A DNA stretch of 64,000 nucleotides from Dermatophagoides farinae. Its lineage: Eukaryota; Arthropoda; Arachnida; Sarcoptiformes; Pyroglyphidae. Shown piece after piece: positions 1 to 10,547 of the stretch. The stretch is taken from assembly GCF_024713945.1 (NCBI RefSeq), contig NC_134678.1, forward strand, positions 558,001 through 622,000, written 5' to 3'. The translations under genes were made by a program, and so were the position numbers. The stretch's first letter is position 1; the number at the start of each line of letters is the position of its first letter. The notes under the pieces are model-generated. The model had not been told where the DNA came from, ran no database searches, and was given only the letters and a program-made list of their open reading frames with translations.

Positions 1-436
1 CAATCACTTCGGATACAACATAATTCATGGGAATGTAACCTTTTTGATTGGTCGTAAGATGTTTTGCAAGCCACCAATCTGGATCCGTATCATCAACAAT
101 TTGTAAACGATCACCTTTTCGAAAGCTTAAATCACCTTCATCATTAGCAAAATAATTATATAATGCAATGACTATTTTGTTTGAATGTTTTGATGAATTC
201 GAAACCGATGCTAATGCCGATGATGATTGTGATGATTGAGCTTTATTTGAACTATTCACTACATCATGATTATTAGTTGTATTGGATTTATTATTAACAT
301 TCTGTGATGATGTCACTGAATTTCGATGTAGATTTGAATCCAATTTTGAATTCTGTGATCTTGTTTGATCACAATAGGATTCTTTTGAATTGGAAAAGAA
401 ATTATTCGATTCTTCTGATGTTACACAATTACCCAT
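1..436 (-). CDS. Src-family non-receptor tyrosine kinase, N-terminal exon (partial, runs off left edge)
   Basis: Reading down from an ATG at 436-434 gives 145 codons with no stop before the window edge. The protein starts MGNCVTSEE: Gly2 fits N-myristoylation and Cys4 fits palmitoylation, the membrane anchor of Src-family kinases. A Ser/Asn-rich unique region (residues about 10-86) follows, then a complete SH3 domain (about 88-143) with the ALYNY strand, the DLSFRKGD stretch, the tandem Trp WWLA and the closing YIPMNYV. Order and spacing match insect Src42A/Src64B and vertebrate Src/Fyn. The SH2 and kinase domains would lie left of the window. The kinase family is inferred from the anchor plus SH3; an unrelated myristoylated SH3 protein is less likely. 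A Src42A-type identity is favoured by MGNC and SFRKG but not proven. Confidence 0.8.
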   Translation of the reverse strand, partial: MGNCVTSEESNNFFSNSKESYCDQTRSQNSKLDSNLHRNSVTSSQNVNNKSNTTNNHDVVNSSNKAQSSQSSSALASVSNSSKHSNKIVIALYNYFANDEGDLSFRKGDRLQIVDDTDPDWWLAKHLTTNQKGYIPMNYVVSEVI

Positions 437-2287
437 TATTTTTTTTTTTGGTTTGATTCGGTGAAGTTTTTTTTTCAGTACAAAAAAAACAAGTTAATCG
501 ATAGAAAAATTAGAGATCTCAATATGTAAATCTTCGTTTTCTTCTTCAATGAATGAAAAGTGTAAAATGAAAAAATTTTGGTTGTCTTTTCTTTTTTTTG
601 GTTAAACAATGGTTGAAGAATATTCTTGCATCTTGATTTCATCATCACTTTGGTGGTGGTGATGATGATTGATCCAGGATAAAAATGTATGTATTGTATA
701 CATGTTTTTTTTTTTTTTTTTTTTGGTTAATATCGCCTGATAATGTTGATGATGATGACGAATGGAGAGAAAAAAAAACGTTGCAATAACGTTTTTGTTA
801 AGTTTGGTTTGAAACAACTAAAAACAGACAGACGAATGAATCGAAGAAAAAATATTTTTTTTTCTTTGGCAGAAAATATTCTCACAAAAGTTGAAGAATG
901 TAAAAATTTCGTTGATGATAGATAGATAATTTTTTTTTTGTTTGAAAAAAAATCACAGAATAAATTTTGAATCGAATGAGAAATCGAAAATTGTTTTTTT
1001 TCAAAGATAAAAAAAAATTGGAATGGGTAAAATCAAATACGGCTCATTCGTAAAATTATATTATTATTATTATTATTATTACGGATCGGGTGTTGTGTAT
1101 GTGATGTGAGATGAGATAGATGCCTGTTGCTGTTTATTAGACTTGATTTCTTCTTCTGCTAATGCTGCTCCGGCTATTTTGGAACTATAATAATAAAAAA
1201 AAATTATATACAAGGAAGATCTATGTTGTTGGATTGGACATTGTTGGTGGTATTGATGATCATAATGATGATGATGATGATGAGAGAATAAAGGGGAAGC
1301 AATATGAGATGTAAGGAAAAATATATAAAAATAACAGGCCAACTCCTACCATATAGTATTGAATTTTTTCAAAAAAAAAAAAAAAGAAAAGTTGAGCAAT
1401 ACTTTGAATGCGGGGATAAATGAAAATAATAATAAAATTTTCCTTATTCTTTTATCAACTTCTTCTTCTTTTTCCTTGAATGATCGACCACTACTAACTA
1501 ATACTGCTGCTACTAGAATTTAAAAAAAAATGAATAAAATGCTTTGACAAAAGAAAGAAAAAGAAACTTAAAGACACTATACTATACTATACGACAAACG
1601 AATACGACGACGACGACGACTCGAAATATATTTTACCTGTATTACTTTAGCTGCTGCAATAATACTAATTGGTGCTGCTGACATTAAACACAAAACAAAA
1701 TAAAATCGATCAACCGACAGGTAGATAGAGTGTTTTTTATACTCATCACACACACGCAAAAAGATGATGAACATCATCATCATATACCTCTTAATCTTTG
1801 TGGGGAGGGGCACACACACACACACGTTCGATTTTCGAATATAAAGAAAAAAAAAATTACACGGACAGACACAAACTATTATTACTCACACACCGCGATA
1901 CAATAAGCCACCGCGCCCCCTAGGTAGATGTATAAGAATTAATTTTTTTTTCCGATTCGATTACTTTCATTGGCTATAGATGGCGTTAACGAATGCTTCT
2001 TTTGGAGCATCTAATTACGTTTCATGATGTGTGTTATGTTGTGTTATTGTTGTTGTTTATATCACGTTATTTAACCGTAATCTCAATTTTAGATTTTGTT
2101 TGGAGAGCTTCACTGATTGTGATTTCGTCATTTTTTTTCATGTTTGCTCAATATTTTTTTTTTGTCTACAATTCTGTCCAATCAATTGATTAATGTTTCG
2201 ATTTTTGTTTTTTTGAAAAATTCTACAACAAAAAAAAATTGTCTACCACCATTAAATAGTGTTCATCATCAATCTAATCAATCAAAT
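437..2287. other. Divergent intergenic region between Src-type kinase and GPKOW
   Basis: About 1.85 kb between two head-to-head genes. It holds poly-A/T runs, GAT/ATC triplet repeats and a CGA run near 1606-1620. An AGATGGCG (YY1/PHO-like) motif at 1978-1985, about 300 bases upstream of the GPKOW start, is a plausible promoter element. On the minus strand there are splice-bounded short coding-like pieces at 1637-1684 and 1079-1184 (see findings). I recognise no conserved protein here. Confidence 0.5.
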
Positions 2288-3927
2288 ATGGCTGATGAAG
2301 AAAAAATTGAAAATGATGAAAATAAATCTACATTTAAAATGACTGGTTTTTCATTCAAAAAAATTGCTAAACCAAAATCAAATCTATTAACAACAAAACA
2401 ATTACCATCGATAAATGATCTCATCGATATTCATGATCCTGATGATGGTCATGGCAATGATGATAAAGGAAAAGATTTCATTACCTCGATTGATAATAAT
2501 GAGATTCAATGTTCCAATGATGAACAACAATCCATTATTATACCATTGATTAAAGTGAATAAATATCGTAATGATAAAAGTCGTACATGTGATTCAGCTG
2601 AAGCATCACCACAATTACCTGTAAAAAATGAAGATGATTGTGATGATGATTTAATTACGAAAGCTAAACAAGAATTGTTGGAAGAATCACGAATGATTGA
2701 TGATGATGATCAATTATTACCTGCTTGGAAATCATTAATGATTAATAAATTACCAGATGAATTTAAAAATGATACAAAACTTGATATATCAATGAGACCT
2801 GAAGTACCTAAATTAAATGATTATGAACAAACACCACTCAATGTATATGGTGCAGCTATGTTAAGAGGAATGGGCTGGAAAGAAGATGGACCAATCGGTG
2901 GTAAAAGAAAAGCAATAGCACCAATTATTGAACACCAATTACGACCACGTGGTATTGGTATCGGTGCCGATATATCGTTACGAAAACAATTGGAACAGAA
3001 AAATAATTTTCAAAAAACAACAACTGGTGGTGGTGGTGGTCAAAAAGATGAACCAATTTTACGAAAAGGTCAGAAATTTTATCACCGCATTAAGAATAAA
3101 AAATCCTGGAATAATAATTTTTTTCCATATTAGGTTGCCATGTTTGTGTGGAATTTGGCCCCCATAAAGGTTATTATGGTATTGTTGAAAATTTATCTGG
3201 AAATGAATCAATATATGTTACCGTTAAATTAAGATTAATGAACGATAGTGTACAACTATTACAAGATTTTGTACGTATTGTTACAAAGCAAGAATATGAT
3301 TCTGAAAGTAAAGTAATCAATAAGAATCGTTATGATGAATATATGAAACAACGAGACAATAGCAATCAAAGGAATCGTAGTAAATCCCGTTCACATGTAT
3401 GTTCCTCCATCCACTATAATTTTTTTTTTTTTTTTTTTTTTTTGATATTTTAATTCAATTTTTTTTCCATCTATTTACAGTCACGTGAAAGACGACAAAG
3501 ATCTTCATCAAGAGATGAACGTATGAATTATGATGATGATGATGATGGTGGTGGTGGTAACAATGATGATATATGGATTGTGCCAAAAATACGTGTTCAA
3601 ATTATTGATAAAAATTATAAAAATGGAAGATATTATAAAGAAAAAGTTATAATAACGGAAACACGTCATAATGAATGTATATGTCGTGCAAAAGATAAAA
3701 AAATCCTAAGTAATATAACACAATCAATGCTACGTACTGTGATACCATCATTATCTGATCCGAATATTTATGTAATGATATTACGTGGAAAATATCGTGG
3801 AAAATTAGCAAAAATTAAAGACGTTGATTGGAAACAGGAAAAAGCTATGATTAATCTAATGGGATATATATCGAAACCATTTGCAATTGCTTTAGATAAT
3901 ATAAGTGAATATCGTGATGATGATTGA
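2288..3927 (+). CDS. GPKOW: G-patch and KOW domain protein GPKOW (spliceosome component)
   Basis: Three exons: 2288-3068, 3134-3396, 3481-3927. Both introns are GT-AG (65 and 84 bases) and the total is 496 codons plus stop. The N-terminus has the short KMTGFSFKK block typical of the family. The G-patch lies near residues 190-235 (AAMLRGMGWKEDGPIGG, then LRPRGIGIGAD). Splicing exon 1 to exon 2 rebuilds the first KOW motif as LRKGCHVCVEFGPHKG, which supports that junction strongly. An Arg/Ser stretch follows, and the last exon carries the C-terminal KOW region (IRVQIIDKNYKNGRYY ... VMILRGKYRGKLAKI). GPKOW/MOS2/Spp2 proteins bind RNA and the DEAH helicase DHX16/Prp2 in the nucleus during splicing activation. 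The ATG at 2288 (MADEEK) was chosen over an in-frame upstream ATG at 2144, whose translation is hydrophobic and low-complexity. Confidence 0.93.
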
Positions 3928-4087
3928 TCATTGATTGATGATTTGCAGAATTTCATAATGGTGATCTTTTTTTTGGCTATCTTGTAAGATTGTGTATTTT
4001 ATTGTGAATTAAAAAAAACAAACAAATAATTTTCAATTTTGTATTTATAAATTTCTAATTTGGTATTTTATTTTATATATTCATCAT

Positions 4088-5938
4088 TTATTTATTTTTC
4101 ATTTCAATAGGAACTTTACGTTGTGATGAAATGATTGGTATGAAATAATTGAACAACATGGATACGATAAACCAACCGATATAGATAAAATGTCCAAAAA
4201 AGTAAACTTCACTTAATATGGATGTCCATTGTTGAGAATCTAATGTTGTGAATGATACAAGTGAATAGCTAAGCATATAAATGACATGTATACGCATCAA
4301 TAAATAAATGATCCAACGAATATAAATGTTATTCAGAATTTGATTGAATCGATGATTTTTCGTACGATATTCAATCACTTTGTTGGCAATCTAGAAATTA
4401 GAAATTGAATGAGAATTAATAAATTTAAAAAAAAATAACACTATGACACTTACATCTGTTTCCATTTTTACGATAAGAAATTCTAATGCAAATGTATTAT
4501 AATAACCGGTGGCAAAACCATGCCATAAAGCCAGAAAGAATAATGTAAACAAATGGCTCAACATTTTTGAACCAAGAAATCGTAATCGTTTGTAAACATA
4601 TTTCATTGCAAATTGATTCGTTGTTATATTGAATGATTCAATTATACCACGGAAGGTAGCTGTTGTTTCAAAATGAAATATACTAACATTACTACAACGA
4701 TCATGTTGATGTGTATTCAATGGATTCCTGGCGATGCCATACATAATACAAGCACCTTCCGATATAAGCCAACCAGAAATATATTTACATAATGTTATTT
4801 TATTCAACACGGCTATACAGGATAATTTTGCCAATAATCCCATTGATTTCTAAAATTCCCCCCAATAAAAAAAAATAATTAAAACATACACACACAAAGA
4901 ATAATTTTGACTTACAAAATCATCAGTTAGCAGGAATCTGGTTGGCCAATACAAATTACCAATTTGAAAAATGGATAAATAAATGATGCCAGAAAAGAAT
5001 CGTAAAATTGATGGTTTCCAACTATTTTTTTTTGTCGAATTGATTAATTGATTGATTAAAATTGATTTAAAATTAATTAATGACTTACCATGATTCAAAT
5101 ATCGATTCTCTAGATTCAATAAAATCAATATAATCTTTAAATTTAACTTGTGGACCAATTAAAAATATTGGTGGAAAATATATTTTTGATATAATCTCAA
5201 TAAATGTTGGTATTCTTTCCAATGCTGTATCTTCATTCATTAGTGGTAGAGTTTTTTTATCATTTGAACATTGTTTTCGTGATTTCAAATTTCGATGACC
5301 ATCATAAATATCGAATGATAAAGCCATTAATGATAATGTTAATACACATTGTGGCATTGTCCATGTTATTTCATGGACATCATTCACATATTTATCATAA
5401 TATCCACATAAAAGATATGACTTGGAAAAAGAATACAAAAAATTAATTATGGTAAGAAAAATAAAGTATTTCAACAATCAATCATCAAATCATCAGATTT
5501 TTTAGACTTACCATACAAAAAATACAATTCAAAGCGACCATTAAACGTGTGGCGCCAAATAAACGAATCGTCGACCATATAATCATACATGTTATGAATG
5601 AATGACCAGTTTGTATGCCTATAAAAAGGAAATTTTATCAATTCGGAAAAAAATTAAAAAAATAAAACATACCAAAATTAAAATAACTGATCAATAATCC
5701 AGTGGAAATATTGTAAAAATGTTTCACACGTATCGATTGTTTTGTCAAATACAATTGATATATAATGCCAAGAATGTAAGCTAAGTGGGGAAAAAAAGAG
5801 TAAAAAAAAAATTTTAAATTTTTCAACAACAAAAAAAATATTCTTACACATTAAACCGGATATGAATAATTTGATTAAAATCATTTGATTCGAATCCATT
5901 GTCATCATCATCGATTGAATCGACTTTTCCATTGTCAT
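4088..5938 (-). CDS. LPCAT3: Lysophospholipid acyltransferase of the MBOAT family (LPCAT3/MBOAT5, fly nessy type)
   Basis: Seven exons: 5848-5938, 5673-5780, 5512-5618, 5089-5420, 4916-5021, 4454-4849, 4088-4390. All introns are GT-AG, and the phases give 480 codons plus stop, close to the roughly 490 aa of LPCAT3. It is polytopic. Family landmarks are the YFNFG motif, the TMPQCVLTLSL segment, the IGPQVKFKDYIDF region, the ESFNITTNQF block with the conserved Asn, and ALWHGFATGYY containing the catalytic His. These ER enzymes move polyunsaturated acyl chains from acyl-CoA to lysophosphatidylcholine and related lipids (Lands cycle); the acyl preference here is unknown. The start is ambiguous between ATGs at 5938 and 5932 because the frame stays open upstream; the start nearest the first membrane segment was taken. 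Confidence 0.9.
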
Positions 5939-6406
5939 TCGGATGAAGACGAAGTAGAAAAAAAAATTTTTTTCAAGAAAACAGGTGACAGACACACACA
6001 CATGCACATAACAAAATAGACAACAACAAAACAAAAATTGATTAGAATTAAGGATCCAAACGATCCTATATATATCTTGATGATGATGTAGGTTATGTAG
6101 TATGATAATAAAAAAAAATTCGATTCGAAATTGAAGTGTCACGCACACACGCCACCAATCAAACGACACAAACATATGCACAAATGCTATTATCGAATAT
6201 TTATTTTTTTTTTGGGAAATTTTAACCGACGACGCCCAAATAAATCAATAAATTTACTGGCGATAATGTAATGATATTGGACGAATAAAAATTGTCATGA
6301 CACAAATACAAACACTGGCAGATAATGGTTTTTGGTTATTGGAATGAATATTATGTTTTTTGAGTACAAAATTATTTGACTGAATGATAGGAATGAATTG
6401 CCATCA
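5939..6406. other. Spacer between LPCAT3 5' end and CCDC134 3' end
   Basis: 468 bases of AT-rich DNA with a CA run near 5992-6004. It must hold the LPCAT3 promoter and 5' leader and the end of the CCDC134 transcript. I see no ORF with family resemblance. Confidence 0.4.
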
Positions 6407-7187
6407 TCATAATTCAATACGGCTCATTCGTGGACCTTTTGATGATTTAGTTTTTGAATTTTTCTTCTTTTTATCCACTGGATCTTTTATAATAGAATTT
6501 GATGACGTACGACTTTTTTGATTCTTTTTTTCATATGGATTTAGAAAATCTGCTTCTTTTTCCACAATGTTCAATTGTTGTGCTGCTAGATTGAACATTT
6601 TCAAACTTAAATCATCAACAATATTCGAATTTGTGGTAAAATTTAAACACCATCGATAAGATTGTGCCCAATCATTGGATTTTCCATTTCTCTTGTCCAA
6701 TAATCGTCGTGATATATCGGGTAATTTCAATACAATATTAGCAAAAAATGCACAATTATCAATCACTTGTAATATATTTCGTACAATTTCCGTTTGATTC
6801 AATGGTAATTGATCACCAATATTGTAATCAGAATTATTGATCACTTGTTGTTGAGATTCATCTATAATGGTGAATATTTTTTCAAACAATTTATCCACCA
6901 TTTGATATTGGCGATCATAACGATCATAATTTAATAATGTTTGCACAGCATTCAATTGTTGTTTACGTTTTATACGAAAATAAAGTTCAATGTTTTCTTT
7001 ATTTGATAGATTGAAATTTATTTCACCATTATCATTATTATTATTATCCGACAAAGTGATTGTTGATGATGAAACTATAGCAATAATGATAAACGAAATG
7101 ATCGTACTAAGAAGCGGAAAATAAATAAACAACATTATAATTCATAATTTTTGTTAATCATCTTAAATCTTACCGAAAATAAATCAT
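6407..7187 (-). CDS. CCDC134: CCDC134-like ER-resident/secreted protein
   Basis: Two-exon model: a 14-base first exon 7174-7187 (ATG ATT TAT TTT CG) with donor G|GTAAGA, joined to 6407-7106. This gives 237 codons plus stop and an N-terminus MIYFRTIISFIIIAIV that works as a signal peptide. A start at 7135 without splicing also gives a hydrophobic leader, so the N-terminus is not settled. The body matches CCDC134: RIKRKQQLNAVQTLLNYDR, a coiled-coil-like helix, DNCAFFANIVLKLPDI, SYRWCLNF, AAQQLNIVEKEADFLNPYE, a Lys-rich segment, and a C-terminus GPRMSRIEL. The last four residues resemble the QSEL/KDEL-type ER-retrieval signal of the vertebrate protein. CCDC134 is a luminal/secreted protein implicated in ER glycoprotein handling and MAPK dampening. 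Confidence 0.85.
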
Positions 7188-8178
7188 TTTTTTGTTTTCT
7201 TTCATCAACAAAAAATTTCGAAAATCGAATCCACAAAATTTCGAAAAAACCAAAATAAAAAAAAAATGAAAAATTCACAAACAATGTAACATGCAGAAAA
7301 AAAAATTCTTTGTTTCACAATATCGATATGTCGATGTATTTGTTTCTCAAATATCTTTCAAAACGACGTTAATCCGTTTCAAGTACCGTTATTTTTTTGT
7401 TTGTTTGTTTCATCAATGAAACAATCTTATCTTGAGCAAACTACTCAAATGTTGATATCAGGTTTGTTTTATGAATTATACAGATAGACTTTATCTTTTT
7501 TTTTATTATCTTACTGAAGAGAGCAAAAAACTTATCAATGAACTTTTGTTTTTTTTTTTATTAAATTCCATAGAAAGGAACAAATGTTCTCAATAACTTG
7601 ATTGTGATTCTAGTGCATTCCATCGAGAGAAAAAAAAATTGATGGAATATCAACATTGAAGTGTGTGCGTGTGTACGATTTGTCACCATTATCATTCATC
7701 GTCACCAATCAATTATAAACAATCAGAGAAAAAGTAAAATGTAACGATACACTGTTGTTGCTGGTGATGATTGATTAAATTAGATCATTGATCATCATTG
7801 TAATTATATGGGAAGCATTCCATCCGATATAATTATTATATTTGATTTATTGGTATTGATCAATCATTAAATCAAATCAATCATCCATTCGATGGATTTG
7901 ATTGATGCTCAATTAAATTATTTTGAATCATTCAATAATTAACAACGAAAAAAGAAAAAGAAAATGTTGCTATAAAAACGAACAAACCAAGTAACCAAAC
8001 CAAACCAAACCAAACCAAAAAAAATTAGACAAACTTTTCCATTATATAGAATCACAATATCTGTTTATTTGTTTTTGTCGTTTGTTTGTGTTTCAAACGA
8101 ACGAACAAAAGAAAAAAACTCCCCGTGTTCAATCATCCATTGTCAAATATAAATCATTCAATTCATTAATCCATAAAA
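7188..8178. promoter_or_regulatory. Divergent promoter region, CCDC134 / cationic amino-acid transporter
   Basis: About 1 kb between two outward-facing genes. It is AT-rich with poly-T runs, many ATCA/TGAT words and an AACCA tandem at about 7988-8017 just before the transporter leader. It should contain both promoters, but I cannot point to a TATA box or initiator with confidence. No ORF of note. Confidence 0.4.
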
Positions 8179-10447
8179 ATGAAAAACGTAATGTTTGCTT
8201 TATGGCGTTCATTTTCAAGAAGAAAACCAATTGAAAAAAATCAATCAACACGTTTGAAAAAATGTTTAGGCACCACCGAATTAACTGCCCTTGGTATTGG
8301 ATCAACACTTGGTATCGGTATCTATGTTATTATCGGTACTGTTGCCTATAAACAAGCCGGTAAATATTCCATTCCGTATGTGTGAAATTTGATTTCATTA
8401 ATTTTTTTTTTTTTTTGCAGGACCATCGGTTGTTTTAAGTTTTATCATTGCTGCCATATCCAGTATTTTTGCCGGACTTTGTTATGCTGGTCAGTAGTAG
8501 TATATTGATATTTTGGTTAGTTTTTTGTTGTAACTTTAAAAAAACACATTCATTTTCCATACAGAATTCGGTGCATTAGTTCCAAAAGCTGGGTAGGTGT
8601 GTCCCACAAATTTTCAATAGATTGATTTTGTAAATTTTTTTTTCTTTCTTTTTTTCAAATTTAGATCAGCATATGTTTATTCCTATATTTGTGTTGGAGA
8701 ATTAATGGCATTCATTATTGGTTGGAATCTGATTCTTGAATACATTATTGGTGCTGCTTCGGTTGCACGTGGTTATAGTAATTATTTGGATGGAATTTTC
8801 GATAATAAAATACAAAATTTTTTTAAAAAAACTTTACACCTTGAATTACCACATACAAAATGGTTTTCTGATTATCCAGATTTATTTGCCTTTTCATTGA
8901 CAATGATTCTTTCAGGTATTTGATTTTAAAAATGTTCAACGGTCAATTAATTTTGTTTTGTTTCGTTTTGTTTTGTTTTCGTTAGTTGTTCTTAGTTTCG
9001 GTGTAAAAGAATCTACACAATTCAATTTGATATTTACAGCTATAAATTTTTTCGTTGTTTTCTATTGTGTTATTGTTGGATCATTTAAAATTAATTTTCA
9101 TAATTGGAACATATCGAAAGATGAAATACCCGCTGATGTTGATGGCGGTAAAGGTGGTTTTTTTCCATTCGGTATCAAAGGAATGATTTCTGGTGCTGCC
9201 ACATGTTTTTATAGTTTTGTTGGTTTTGATGCTATTGCCACCACTGGTGAAGAGGTATTGGATCCACAACGATCATTACCGATTAGTATCATTTTATCAT
9301 TGACGGCTGTCACAATTGCCTATTGTGCTGTATCATCGGTACAAACATTAATGTGGCCATATTGGGATCAAAATCATGGTGCACCATTACCATATGTATT
9401 CGAACAGGTTGGTTATCCATTCGCTCAAAAAGTTATCACCGTTGGAGCTTTAGCTGGTCTTTCAACAAGTTTAATCGGTGCTATGTTTCCGATGCCACGT
9501 ATCATTTATGCTATGGCCGATGATCGTTTGTTATTTCGTTTTCTTTCTCGTATTAATCAACGATTTAAAACACCTGTCGTAGCTACAATTATATCCGGAT
9601 TTCTTGCAGCATTAATGGCCACATTTTTTAATATCGATGAATTGGCTGAAATGATGTCCATCGGTACATTACTTGCCTATACATTGGTAGCGATTTCTGT
9701 ATTAATTCTGAGGTTTGGCTATTTCATTTCATTACTTTTTTTAAATCTGAAAATGTTTTTCTTTCTTTTTTATCACAGATACCAACGTCAATCACCTTCA
9801 GATTTTGATAATCAATTAACATCAATGATAACAAGTGATGAACATATTTATCAAGGATCATTATTGAAAAGAATTGTTAATTGGAAAAATTCTGATCAAC
9901 CGGATGAATTTTCATCAAACATGAGCATGATTTTGATTGCTATATCATGTAAGAATGAATTTTTTGAAATTTTTCGAATTTTTTTTAACGTTTGTCTATT
10001 TCCACACACACACACATAGTTGTTCTGGTATTTGTTTGTAATTTCATGTTCATAATATTTGAAGATGATATATGGTCATTAACATTACCAATTTATGGTA
10101 TCGTACTTTTAATTGGAATATTCATTCTATTCATACTGTCCATCATATGTTTGGCACGACAACCACGAACAATGGTCGAAACATCATTTCAGGTTCCATA
10201 TGTACCATATATACCATTTTTTTCCGTTTTCGCCAACACATATCTAATGGTACATTTGAATCAAATGACTTGGTATCGTTTTATTGGCTGGATGTTTCTT
10301 GGATTCATTATCTATTTTTCTTATGGTCTAGTCAAAAGTGTTGGCTATCTAACACAAGTGGAAAAGAATCGTTTATCATTAGATTCCGATGATGATCAAC
10401 ATGAACCGATTGATGATGTCGAAGAAAATACAATCGCTGTCAATTGA
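8179..10447 (+). CDS. Cationic amino-acid transporter (SLC7A/CAT subfamily, APC superfamily)
   Basis: Seven exons: 8179-8359, 8421-8489, 8565-8592, 8665-8915, 8986-9712, 9779-9948, 10020-10447; 617 codons plus stop, typical for CATs. The N-terminal TELTALGIGSTLGIGIYVIIG is the APC substrate-binding helix. It continues through SFIIAAISSIFAGLCYAEFGA, PKAGSAYVYSYICVGELMAF, GWNLILEYIIGAASVARGYS and the signature FYSFVGFDAIATTGEE. After it come further membrane helices and the QVPYVPYIPFFSVFANTYLMV block of the CAT C-terminal half. CATs such as fly slimfast import arginine, lysine and ornithine at the plasma membrane and feed TOR signalling. The intron 9713-9778 is 66 bases and stop-free in frame, so an intron-retained reading would add 22 residues; the family alignment supports removal. 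The 28-base exon 3 is very short. Paralogue assignment within SLC7A1-4 is not possible here. Confidence 0.92.
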
Positions 10448-10547
10448 CTAAATTGACCAAAAAAAAAAATATTTATTTAATTTTTCCAATTTTTCCAATT
10501 TATATAATCTTGTTTTTTATTTTGTTTTAAATTAAAATTTTAAAATT

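Noticed and set aside
602-925. Short frames of 60-71 codons on both strands upstream of the kinase
   Set aside because: Mostly Lys/His/Phe runs from poly-A/T and GAT repeats; no splice logic and no family.
2144-2287. In-frame N-terminal extension of GPKOW from an ATG at 2144
   Set aside because: Translation is hydrophobic T-rich leader DNA; the MADEE start at 2288 fits the family.
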